From: Hylemonella sp.
GTDB taxonomy: Bacteria > Pseudomonadota > Gammaproteobacteria > Burkholderiales > Burkholderiaceae_C
Length of the DNA: 64,000 nt
NCBI RefSeq assembly: GCF_027532185.1
Contig: NZ_JAPZSV010000005.1
Location: forward strand, 186,001-250,000
Direction: 5' to 3'
Of this stretch, positions 41,323-49,138 are shown in pieces (position 1 is the first letter of the stretch; each line of letters starts with the position of its first letter). The notes beneath the pieces were generated by a model. The model saw only the letters and a list, made by a program, of their open reading frames with translations, was not told the DNA's origin and ran no database searches. Position numbers and translations under genes: made by a program.

Positions 41323-41955
41323 ATGCCGAAAATGATCGTATCGATCGACGGTGTTGTCATCAAGGAAGTGCAGTTGACCAAGGAACGCACGACCCTGGGG
41401 AGGCGACCATACAACGACGTGGTGATCGACAATCTCGCTGTCAGTGGTGAGCATGCGGCTCTGCAGATGAATGGCAGCGAGGTGGTGCTGGAGGATCTGA
41501 ACAGCACCAACGGAACCTATGTGAACGGCAAGGCGATCAAGAAGCATCCCTTGCAGAACGGCGACACCATCGAGGTCGGCAAGTACAAGATCAAGTATGT
41601 CAACGAGGTCGAAGCGCCCGGGTTCGACAAGACCATGCTGTTCCGGCCGGGCGAGACGCCGGCAGGACTGGGCTCTGCGCCGGAGGCGGTAAGCCTCAAC
41701 GCCTCCCTGCGCGTGCTGTCGGGCACGGCGTCCGGGCGGGAGGTGCCGCTGACCAAGGCCGTGACGACGGTGGGTAAACCTGGCGTGGCGGTGGCCTCGA
41801 TTTCCCGCCGGACGCAGGGTTATGTGGTGGCCCACGTCGAGGGCTCGGGAATTCCCCTGCTCAATGGCGCACCGATCAGCAGCGAGCCTGTTGCACTCAA
41901 GAGCGGCGACATGATCGAGCTGGCGGGGACCAAGATGCAGTTCATCCAGAACTGA
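41323..41955 (+). CDS. FHA-domain protein
   Basis: A 210-residue protein. An FHA phosphothreonine-binding domain occupies about residues 20-90, with the canonical residues in TTLGRRPYNDVVID, SGEHAAL and LNSTNGTYVNG. A second, degenerate FHA-like or beta-rich region may occupy residues 130-210 (VGKPGVAVASISRRTQGYVV, LNGAPISSEPVALKSGDMIEL), since it repeats the LNG..I....L..GD.IE pattern. FHA proteins read phosphothreonine marks, which the neighbouring PP2C could erase. The ATG at 41323 has AGGAG upstream. Confidence 0.92.
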   Translation: MPKMIVSIDGVVIKEVQLTKERTTLGRRPYNDVVIDNLAVSGEHAALQMNGSEVVLEDLNSTNGTYVNGKAIKKHPLQNGDTIEVGKYKIKYVNEVEAPGFDKTMLFRPGETPAGLGSAPEAVSLNASLRVLSGTASGREVPLTKAVTTVGKPGVAVASISRRTQGYVVAHVEGSGIPLLNGAPISSEPVALKSGDMIELAGTKMQFIQN

Positions 41956-42026
41956 GGGCGTGCGGGGGCTGCTGGCTCCGGTGCATGCGGCAGGCCTGCA
42001 GTGCGCGGGCAGATGAAGGAGTGGTC

Positions 42027-42818
42027 ATGAAGGTGCGCGTGTTGGGCTGCTCGGGCGCCATCGCCAGGGAGTGCCGCACCACGTCCTTTCTGCTCGATGC
42101 CGACATCCTGGTCGATGCCGGCACCGGTGTGGGAGACCTGACCCTGGACGAGATGCTGGGCATCGACCATGTGCTGCTGACGCACTCTCACCTGGACCAC
42201 ATTGCCGCGCTGCCCCTGATGCTGGACGCCATAGCGGCTCGCCGTACCTTGCCCGTGCAAGTCCATGCATTACCGGGAACCATTGCGGCGCTGAAAACGC
42301 ACGTTTTCAATGATGTGATCTGGCCCGACTTCACCCGCCTGCCCACGGTCGCTGCGCCGTTCATGCGGTTTGTGCCGATCGAGACCGGACAGGTGCTGCA
42401 GATCGGTGATCGGCGCATCGAGGTTTTGCCGGCGGAACATACGGTGCCGGCAGTCGGCTACGCCGTCATGACCGCTCAGGCCTGCTGGGTATTCAGCGGC
42501 GACACGGGGCCGAACCCTGCATTCTGGCAGCGCGTCAACCAGCTGGACGTGAGCATGCTGGTGATAGAAACCGCTTTCAGCAGCCGTGAAAGTCAGCTGG
42601 CGCAGACCAGCCAGCATCTCTCGCCCGAGGTACTCGCCGCGGAGCTTGACGGTATAGCGCCGGGCAGGAATTATCCGATCTACATCACGCACACCAAACC
42701 GGCTGAGACCGAGCTGATCATGTCCGAGATTCGGGCGTTGGGTGCCTGCGGGCCGTCGGGCAACCGGCGCCAGCATGACATCCGCTGGTTGCAGGCAGGA
42801 CAGGAGTTTGACCTATGA
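42027..42818 (+). CDS. Metallo-beta-lactamase-fold hydrolase, putative cyclic-nucleotide phosphodiesterase
   Basis: A 263-residue MBL-fold protein. The metal motif is LLTHSHLDHIAALPL, with DAGTGVGDL before it, the later ligands in PAEHTVPAVGY, SGDTGPN and YITHTKP. The N-terminus VRVLGCSGAIARECRTTSFL and the THxHLDHI form resemble class II 3',5'-cyclic-nucleotide phosphodiesterases (CpdP/PDE1), so cAMP hydrolysis is plausible; RNase Z-like or other activities are alternatives. The ATG at 42027 follows GAAGGAGTGGTC. Its stop overlaps the start of the next gene (ATGA), so it is translationally coupled to the GAF-containing ATPase. Confidence 0.88.
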   Translation: MKVRVLGCSGAIARECRTTSFLLDADILVDAGTGVGDLTLDEMLGIDHVLLTHSHLDHIAALPLMLDAIAARRTLPVQVHALPGTIAALKTHVFNDVIWPDFTRLPTVAAPFMRFVPIETGQVLQIGDRRIEVLPAEHTVPAVGYAVMTAQACWVFSGDTGPNPAFWQRVNQLDVSMLVIETAFSSRESQLAQTSQHLSPEVLAAELDGIAPGRNYPIYITHTKPAETELIMSEIRALGACGPSGNRRQHDIRWLQAGQEFDL

Positions 42819-45226
42819 GCGCCGTCATGAAACCACCGGGCGGGGGCGATCCCGGTTTCCGTGATTCCCAGCAGCCCACCAGCGACAAGCAGGACAAGAC
42901 CTTTGAGGCCTTGTTCGTGCGCCAGCTCAAGCAGGTCGTGCTGCGCATCCACGAGACCGAGAACGTCGAGCAGATCATGCTCGAAGTCAGCCCCGAGATC
43001 TGCAAGCTCTTCAATGCCGACCGCCTGACGCTTTATGCGGTTAGTGATGACGAGACGTCCATTGTTTCCAAGATCAAGACGGGCCTGACGAGCAGTCGCG
43101 AGCTCAAGCTGCCCATCAGCCCGCAGAGCATTGCCGGCTACGTGGCCTTCAGTCGCAAGCTGCTTAACCTGGCCGATGTCTATGATGTGGAGGCGCTCAA
43201 GCAGATCCATCCTCAGCTTGCCTTCCTCCAGGAGGTGGACAAGCGCTCGGGTTATCGCACCAAGCAGATGCTGGTGTCACCCATCATCGAAGGCGGCAAC
43301 CTCTACGGCGTGCTGCAGGTCATCAACAACAAGGCGGATCAGCCCTTTTCCGAACTGGACGTCAAAGGGGTTGTTCAGCTCTGCAAGACCTTGGCCACGG
43401 CCATCCGCACGCGCATGCACAAGGCCGACGAGCCGCAACGTATCCGCGCCACCAAGTACGACGGGCTGGTGGCTGACGGGCTGATCACGGGCACAGAGCT
43501 TCAGGACTGTGTGCAGGAGGCCCGCAACGAGGGGCGGCCGGTGGAGCATCTGCTCATGAGCCGCCATCAGCTCACACCGTCGCAGATCGGGCCTTCACTC
43601 GCCAAGTTCTTTGGTGTGCCCTATGAGCCCTTCAATCCCGGGCGCATCCGCTCAGAGATGCTGCACGGCTCGCTCAAGCGAGAGTTCACCGAAGGGCAGG
43701 GGTGGATTCCCCTGGAAGAGTCGCCCGAGGGTCTGATCATCATGTGCCTGGACCCGGAGGCTACCCGCGGCGCCCGCGTGGTGCCCCAGGTGTTTTCGCG
43801 TATCCACAAGTTTGCGTACCGCGTCACGACCCAGACGGAATTCGAACAGACGCTGGAGCAGCTGTTCGGCGCGGCTGTCGATGGCACCTCGATCGACCAG
43901 ATGCTGGCCGACATGGGTGGCCCCTTGGGCGGTGACGACGAGAACGACGACTCCCTGGAGTCCGCGGCGGCCGACAACGAGCTGGTCAAGTTCGTCAACA
44001 AGGTCATCGTCGACGCCTACAACCAGAAAGCTTCGGACATCCATATCGAGCCCCTGCCGGGCAAGCTCAAGACCGGCATCCGTTTCCGGATCGACGGCAC
44101 CCTGATGCCCTATATCGAGGTGCCGGCCCATTTCCGCCAGGCCATGGTGACCCGCCTGAAGATCATGTGCGATCTGGACATTTCCGAGCGTCGCAAGCCG
44201 CAGGACGGCAAGATCAAGTTCAAGAAATACGGCCCGCTGGACATCGAGTTGCGGGTGGCCACGATCCCTTCTGCCGGCGGCGTGGAAGATGTGGTCATGC
44301 GTATCCTGGCCTCGGGCGAGCCCATCCCGCTCGAAAAGCTCGGCCTGACGCCGCACAACCGCGAGCGGCTGGAAAGCACGGTGAGCAAGCCCTACGGCTT
44401 GTTCTATGTCTGCGGTCCGACCGGCTCCGGCAAGACGACGACGCTGCACTCCATCCTGAAGTTCCTCAATACGCCGGACACCAAGATCTGGACTGCCGAG
44501 GATCCGGTGGAAATCACGCAGCGCGGTTTGCGGCAGGTGCAGATCAACAAGAAGGCCGGCATCGACTTCGCGCTGATCATGCGCGCCTTCCTGCGCGCCG
44601 ATCCCGACATCATCATGGTGGGCGAGTCGCGCGACAAGGAGACCGTGTCCATGGGCGTGGAGGCCTCGCTGACCGGCCACCTCGTCTTCTCCACCCTGCA
44701 CACGAACTCCGCACCTGAGTCCATCACCCGTCTGCTGGACATGGGCATGGACCCCTTCAACTTTGCCGACGCGCTGCTAGGCATCCTGGCGCAGCGTCTG
44801 GCCAAGAAGTTGTGCGACTGCAAGCAGCCCTACAACCCCAGCACCTCCGAGATCAACGCCTTTATCTCCGAATATGCCGAAGAGCTGAAAAACACGAAAG
44901 CCTGGAAGGCAGATTTCAGTGGTGAGGCCCAGAAGCTGTATGAGGAATGGGTGGTCAACTACGGCGAGGACGGCAAGCTGCGCTTTTACAAGCCGGTGGG
45001 CTGCGAGAAATGCAACAACACCGGCTACAAGGGCCGCCTGGGCCTGCACGAGCTGTTGATTGCCGATGACCGTGTCAAGAAACTGGTGCAGGAGCGCGCC
45101 CGCGTGGCCGAGATCTTCGCCGCCGCCGTGGAAAGCGGTATGCGCACCCTCAAGATGGATGGGATGGAGAAGATCATGTTGGGCATGACGGACCTCAAGC
45201 AGGTCCGGCAGGTTTGCATCAAGTGA
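42815..45226 (+). CDS. GspE/PilB-type secretion ATPase with N-terminal GAF domain
   Basis: An 803-residue cytosolic AAA-like motor. Residues about 35-195 are a GAF domain (LRIHETENVEQIMLEV, LFNADRLTLYAVSDDE, SPIIEGGNLYGVLQVINNK). An MshEN-like N-domain follows (about 215-360, LMSRHQLTPSQIGPSLAKFF). The C-terminal T2SSE ATPase has Walker A GPTGSGKTTT (K540), an Asp box, Walker B DPDIIMVGESRDKET, His box GHLVFSTLHTNSAPES, and the zinc pair CDC ... CEKCNNTGYKGRLGLHE. It powers type IV pilus or type II-like assembly. The GAF domain, the coupled MBL phosphodiesterase and the upstream PP2C-FHA pair suggest signal control. pilA follows. Confidence 0.92.
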   Translation: MSAVMKPPGGGDPGFRDSQQPTSDKQDKTFEALFVRQLKQVVLRIHETENVEQIMLEVSPEICKLFNADRLTLYAVSDDETSIVSKIKTGLTSSRELKLPISPQSIAGYVAFSRKLLNLADVYDVEALKQIHPQLAFLQEVDKRSGYRTKQMLVSPIIEGGNLYGVLQVINNKADQPFSELDVKGVVQLCKTLATAIRTRMHKADEPQRIRATKYDGLVADGLITGTELQDCVQEARNEGRPVEHLLMSRHQLTPSQIGPSLAKFFGVPYEPFNPGRIRSEMLHGSLKREFTEGQGWIPLEESPEGLIIMCLDPEATRGARVVPQVFSRIHKFAYRVTTQTEFEQTLEQLFGAAVDGTSIDQMLADMGGPLGGDDENDDSLESAAADNELVKFVNKVIVDAYNQKASDIHIEPLPGKLKTGIRFRIDGTLMPYIEVPAHFRQAMVTRLKIMCDLDISERRKPQDGKIKFKKYGPLDIELRVATIPSAGGVEDVVMRILASGEPIPLEKLGLTPHNRERLESTVSKPYGLFYVCGPTGSGKTTTLHSILKFLNTPDTKIWTAEDPVEITQRGLRQVQINKKAGIDFALIMRAFLRADPDIIMVGESRDKETVSMGVEASLTGHLVFSTLHTNSAPESITRLLDMGMDPFNFADALLGILAQRLAKKLCDCKQPYNPSTSEINAFISEYAEELKNTKAWKADFSGEAQKLYEEWVVNYGEDGKLRFYKPVGCEKCNNTGYKGRLGLHELLIADDRVKKLVQERARVAEIFAAAVESGMRTLKMDGMEKIMLGMTDLKQVRQVCIK

Positions 45227-45342
45227 CAGGCTTGTCTGAACAAAAATGTCATTGACCACGGCGACACGGACAGAAGTGACGCCATTTCGGGCTGTTTTTG
45301 ATGTTTACCACGTAGAAAAGCGGAATTTCTCACAATTGCCAG

Positions 45343-45360
45343 CTGGCACGGAAACTGCAG
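45343..45360 (+). promoter_or_regulatory. sigma-54 promoter of pilA
   Basis: CTGGCACGGAAACTGCAG matches YTGGCACG-N4-TTGCW with one mismatch (C for T); GG (45345-45346) and GC (45357-45358) have the required 12-base offset. Transcription would start near 45370, about 45 nt before the ATG. PilS/PilR-sigma-54 control of pilA is established in Pseudomonas and relatives; pilSR are not in this window. Confidence 0.8.
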
Positions 45361-45413
45361 AACATGCCGGCCTGCAGCTCAGCTGCAGCCACTTTTTAAC
45401 CTAGGAGTTCTTC

Positions 45414-45902
45414 ATGAAGCGTTCTATCCAGAAGGGTTTCACCCTGATCGAACTGATGATCGTGGTTGCGATCATCGGTATCTTGGCCGCCGTCGCCCTG
45501 CCGGCCTACCAGGACTACACCGTCCGCGCCAAGATGTCGGAAGCGATTCTGGCCTCTTCCGCCTGCCGTACGTCCATCACCGAGACCGTCCAGTCGGCCT
45601 CCAGCCAACTGCCCGCCGCCGGTGGCTGGGGCTGTGAGTCTTCTACCGCGACGTCGCAATACGTTGCTTCTATTGCAACCGACAACACCGGCCTGATCAC
45701 GGTGACGACCCAGAACGTCAAGAACAGGACCAACGGCACGAACACGGGTGGTATCGTGACCCTGCGCCCGCTGAAGGCTGCCAACACCCCGCTGACCAAC
45801 GCCGACTTCGGTGTCACGATCTTCGCTTGGCGCTGTGGCAACACCAATGATGGCACCACCGTCGATGCCAAGTTCCTGCCGGGCTCCTGCCGCGGCAACT
45901 GA
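45414..45902 (+). CDS. pilA: Type IV major pilin PilA
   Basis: A 162-residue type IVa prepilin. The leader MKRSIQKG is cut by prepilin peptidase before F9, which is N-methylated; E13 is the conserved Glu at mature +5; the helix [20 protein letters not shown] anchors it. The C-terminal disulfide loop is [19 protein letters not shown]. The last residues are SCRGN, so the C-terminal Ser glycosylation seen in some Pseudomonas pilins would not apply in that form; other Ser/Thr-rich stretches (SSTATS) exist. AGGAG precedes the ATG. The downstream oligosaccharyltransferase and TfpX-type gene suggest the pilin is glycosylated. Confidence 0.97.
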   Translation: MKRSIQKGFTLIELMIVVAIIGILAAVALPAYQDYTVRAKMSEAILASSACRTSITETVQSASSQLPAAGGWGCESSTATSQYVASIATDNTGLITVTTQNVKNRTNGTNTGGIVTLRPLKAANTPLTNADFGVTIFAWRCGNTNDGTTVDAKFLPGSCRGN

Positions 45903-45922
45903 TACGGATCGATCCGAAATTG

Positions 45923-45953
45923 AAACGCCCCCATCCGGGGGCGTTTTGCTTTC
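45923..45953 (+). terminator. intrinsic terminator after pilA
   Basis: A 10-bp stem AAACGCCCCC (45923-45932) / GGGGGCGTTT (45937-45946) with loop ATCC, followed by TGCTTTC. It lies 20 bases after the pilA stop and separates the abundant pilin transcript from the downstream glycosylation gene. Confidence 0.85.
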
Positions 45954-45971
45954 TGGTTGAGGACAAGAGGA

Positions 45972-47669
45972 ATGAAACTGGTCCCGGGTTTTCTCCTGCT
46001 GCTGGCCAGCTGGCTGCAGCCATTGCATGTACTGCCCTGGGTGAGCTGGCACAGCGAGTTGCTGGCATTCGCCGCCCTGGCCTGGTTTACAGGGCTGCTG
46101 ATCATCGAGGCATGGCGTGCCGGTGAAGGCCGCCTGTCAATTCCCCCGGCGGCTTGTTTGCCGATGGCGCTCGGCCTGTATGCCCTGTTTCAGTTTGGTG
46201 CCGGGCAAATCGACTTCTTTGGTGATGCGTTGATGATCGCCTTCTATCTGATCGCCTGCGGCATTGCGGTCATGGTCGGATACCAATGGGGAACTCTACG
46301 GCGCTTGGAGAGCCACGGCGAGCCGGCGGGCAAGTACCTTGATCAACTTGCCGCTGCAGTACTCGCTGGCGCACTTGCTTCCGTATGCATCATGCTGGTC
46401 CAGACCTTCGAGGTCTGGGACTCGGCGGAATGGGTTGTGCGTACAGGGGGATATCGTCGCCCAGGTGGCAATACAGGGCAGCCCAACCACATGGCGACAC
46501 TGCTATTGATGGGCATGGCTTCGCTGGTCTGGTTGTATGAGACAGGACGTTTCAGTCGCGTTGTGACGTGGCTGTTGCAATTGCTGCTGATCCTGGGTGT
46601 GGCCATGACTGAATCGAGAACAGGGCTTCTGAGCGCTGCGGTACTCACCATCTGGTGGTTCTCAAAACGGGGCCTCTTCGCAAAAGGGCGCTCAATTCTC
46701 CCGATGACCTTCGCGTGGGGTGTTCTCCTGCTTCTGGTCTGGCTCTGGCCCGTGTTCATCACGTCCTGGCATGAATCGGGGGCGAGCGGAATCGGCAGGA
46801 TTGCTGCCACAGTGGGGGTGCGTGGTGTGGTGTGGGGACAGTTGCTGGACGCTGCGCTTCAGCGTCCATGGACAGGCTGGGGCCTGCGCGAAGTATCGGA
46901 AGCACACAATGCGGTCTTGCATCGCTACCAAGACGGCGCGCCGTTCTCGTACGCCCATAACTTGTTCCTGGACTTGGTTGTCGGCGTCGGTTTTCCCTTA
47001 GCCTTGCTGGTCATGGCGATCTGTCTGCTCTGGCTCTGGAGCAGAGCACGGAAAGTGCAGACGTTGTCGGCATGGTACGGCATCGCGCTGGGCATTCCGC
47101 TGGCAGTTCACAGCATGCTGGAGTTCCCACATGCGTACGCATATTTCCTGATGCCGATTCTGCTGGCTGTTGGTGCGACCGAAGCCGGGATAGGGGCGCG
47201 AGCTACTCTGAATATCCGGACGACCCATGCGGCGATAGTCGGAAGCCTGTTGCTCCCGCTCATGGTTTGGACCGTCGTCGAATATGTGCGCGTAGAAGAA
47301 GATTTTCGCGTGGCGAGGTTTGAAGCCCTGCGTTTGGGTCACACCCCGGAGCAGTACGCTGCACCAGAAACGACGCTACTGACCCAACTGGACGCAATGC
47401 TGAAAGCGACACGACTACGACCGGCGCCAGGCATGGAGTCGAAGGATATTGACTTGCTGCGTCGCGCAGCCATGCGGTTCCCATGGACCGCCATACAGAA
47501 CCGCTACGCGCTCAGTCTGGCATTGAATGGCCAACAGGACGAGGCGATGCGGCAGTTGCGAGTGATGCGCGCCATGCACGGTGAGAAACACTATGAAGGA
47601 ATCCGGGCCAACTGGGAACTCCTTGCGGAGGAGAAGTACCCGCAACTGCAATCATTGCAACTTCCGTGA
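45972..47669 (+). CDS. PglL/TfpO-like O-oligosaccharyltransferase (O-antigen ligase family)
   Basis: A 565-residue inner-membrane protein with about 10-12 TM helices and a C-terminal soluble part (about 440-565). The Wzy_C core shows GGNTGQPNHMATLLLMGMAS and TESRTGLLSAA; a large periplasmic loop precedes HNLFLDLVVGVGFP. This pattern (PglL_A, Wzy_C, Wzy_C_2) marks pilin O-glycosyltransferases that move a lipid-linked glycan onto Ser/Thr. Position right after pilA supports pilin as substrate. The ATG at 45972 abuts AAGAGGA; a TTG at 45957 is possible. Codon use is visibly less G/C-rich than in flanking housekeeping genes, hinting at transfer. Confidence 0.85.
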   Translation: MKLVPGFLLLLASWLQPLHVLPWVSWHSELLAFAALAWFTGLLIIEAWRAGEGRLSIPPAACLPMALGLYALFQFGAGQIDFFGDALMIAFYLIACGIAVMVGYQWGTLRRLESHGEPAGKYLDQLAAAVLAGALASVCIMLVQTFEVWDSAEWVVRTGGYRRPGGNTGQPNHMATLLLMGMASLVWLYETGRFSRVVTWLLQLLLILGVAMTESRTGLLSAAVLTIWWFSKRGLFAKGRSILPMTFAWGVLLLLVWLWPVFITSWHESGASGIGRIAATVGVRGVVWGQLLDAALQRPWTGWGLREVSEAHNAVLHRYQDGAPFSYAHNLFLDLVVGVGFPLALLVMAICLLWLWSRARKVQTLSAWYGIALGIPLAVHSMLEFPHAYAYFLMPILLAVGATEAGIGARATLNIRTTHAAIVGSLLLPLMVWTVVEYVRVEEDFRVARFEALRLGHTPEQYAAPETTLLTQLDAMLKATRLRPAPGMESKDIDLLRRAAMRFPWTAIQNRYALSLALNGQQDEAMRQLRVMRAMHGEKHYEGIRANWELLAEEKYPQLQSLQLP

Positions 47670-47824
47670 GCGTCAACACTCCGTATCCCCGTCAGGAAGG
47701 CCCTCGTTTGGCGGCGGCACGGTCCTGACCCAAGTCGAACTCCGAACAGAGGTCTTGCGGCGAAAATCGACCGGCTCGGTCGAGCTCCCTTGCTTGGGGA
47801 GCGGGTGATGGAGCGCCATTCAGC

Positions 47825-48313
47825 TCATGATGCCACATACTGGCCAGATCGGCCACCGCGCTTTTCCTTCAGATGCACACCGCTGATCACCATGCCGCGA
47901 TCGACGGCCTTGCACATGTCATAGATGGTCAGCAGAGCAAGCTGCACCGCAGTCAATGCCTCCATTTCAACACCCGTAGGGCCTATGGTTTCGACCGTGG
48001 CGGTACAGATTACTTGGGCGGATACTGCCGTTGTGGCGGGTCGAGTCGAAAATTCTACAGCGACACGAGTCAGGGCCAAAGGGTGACACAGGGGAATCAA
48101 GTCACTGGTTTTCTTGGCGCCCTGGATACCGGCTATGCGTGCGATGCCCAATACGTCTCCCTTCTTGGCGGTGCCAGACTCAATGACTGCCAAAGTTTCC
48201 GGCAACATCTCAATACGCCCGGTCGCGACGGCGATCCGATGCGTGATCGCTTTGGCGGCCACGTCCACCATATGGGCCTGGCCTTTAGCATCAAAATGAG
48301 TCAGAGCACTCAT
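47825..48313 (-). CDS. moaC: Cyclic pyranopterin monophosphate synthase MoaC
   Basis: A 162-residue enzyme of molybdenum-cofactor synthesis that, after MoaA, forms cPMP. Signatures: [50 protein letters not shown] and [11 protein letters not shown]. Complete. It is the only moa gene here and sits on the opposite strand between the oligosaccharyltransferase and the TfpX-like gene. The 155 bases between 47670 and 47824 hold no gene; there is a GCTCCC/GGGAGC hairpin at 47784-47802 without a T-run. Confidence 0.96.
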   Translation of the reverse strand: MSALTHFDAKGQAHMVDVAAKAITHRIAVATGRIEMLPETLAVIESGTAKKGDVLGIARIAGIQGAKKTSDLIPLCHPLALTRVAVEFSTRPATTAVSAQVICTATVETIGPTGVEMEALTAVQLALLTIYDMCKAVDRGMVISGVHLKEKRGGRSGQYVAS

Positions 48314-48364
48314 GGAGAATCCTGCCTTTACAAAAACTCAACATAATTTGAGCATCATACGACC

Positions 48365-49138
48365 ATGACCCAGACGAAAGCTTTCGATTGGACAGACCGG
48401 CTGAAAGCCAGTGGTATCCACTTGGGTATGAGCTTGGCGATAGCGGCTCTGGCTGCGTTGCTGGTGTTCGCGCTCTGGTATCCCTACCCATATCGGGAGA
48501 TCTCGGGAGGGCGAGAGTTGTTCTTCATCGTGGTGGCGGTCGACGTAGTGCTCGGGCCGCTGATCACGCTGGCTGTGTTCAATCGCAGTAAGCCACGTAG
48601 CGAGCTGGTGCGGGACTTGGGTATCGTTGGTTTGATCCAGCTGGCCGCTCTGATCTATGGCCTCTGGACTGTCTCGGTAGCACGGCCTGTACATCTGGTG
48701 TTCGAGCTTGATCGTTTCCGTGTTGTCCATGCGATCGACGTTCCAGAGAAAATGCTGTTACAAGCTCCGCCTAGTGTGGGCACCATGCCGCTGACGGGCC
48801 CTACCTTGCTCGCGGTACGTCCTTTCCGGGACGCCGGGGAGGAGACGAACGCCACCCTGGTGGCATTGCAAGGCTTGCATCTGAGCGCCCGGCCGGATCT
48901 CTGGGAAGACTATGAGCAGGCCCGGCCACGCGTACTTGCGGCGGCCAAGCCTGCTGCGGAACTCAAGCGACGCTTTCCCGCGCAGGTCTCGCAGATTGAT
49001 GCGGCGATCGCGCGGACCGGACGTCCTGAAGGCGGCCTGAGGTATCTGCCGGTGGCTGCGCGCAAATCACTCTGGACGGCGCTGATCGATGCGAACAGCG
49101 CCGAGGTGTGCGGTTTCGTTCCGCTGGATTCATTTTGA
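48365..49138 (+). CDS. TfpX/TfpZ-type type IV pilin accessory protein
   Basis: A 257-residue protein with an N-terminal membrane region of about three helices (SLAIAALAALLVFALWY, LFFIVVAVDVVLGPLITLAVF, LGIVGLIQLAALIYGLW) and a C-terminal soluble domain ending CGFVPLDSF. YPYPYREISGGRELF and VDVVLGPLITL are typical of TfpX/TfpZ/FimB-like accessory proteins encoded next to pilins in Pseudomonas and Betaproteobacteria, where they promote assembly of a particular pilin type. It supports assignment of the nearby pilA-glycosyltransferase genes to one locus, interrupted by moaC. The next gene starts inside its stop codon. Confidence 0.86.
   Translation: MTQTKAFDWTDRLKASGIHLGMSLAIAALAALLVFALWYPYPYREISGGRELFFIVVAVDVVLGPLITLAVFNRSKPRSELVRDLGIVGLIQLAALIYGLWTVSVARPVHLVFELDRFRVVHAIDVPEKMLLQAPPSVGTMPLTGPTLLAVRPFRDAGEETNATLVALQGLHLSARPDLWEDYEQARPRVLAAAKPAAELKRRFPAQVSQIDAAIARTGRPEGGLRYLPVAARKSLWTALIDANSAEVCGFVPLDSF

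Noticed and set aside
47769-47802. hairpins after the oligosaccharyltransferase gene (GACCG/CGGTC and GCTCCC/GGGAGC)
   Set aside because: Short stems without a T-run and no conserved context; not enough for a terminator or RNA call.
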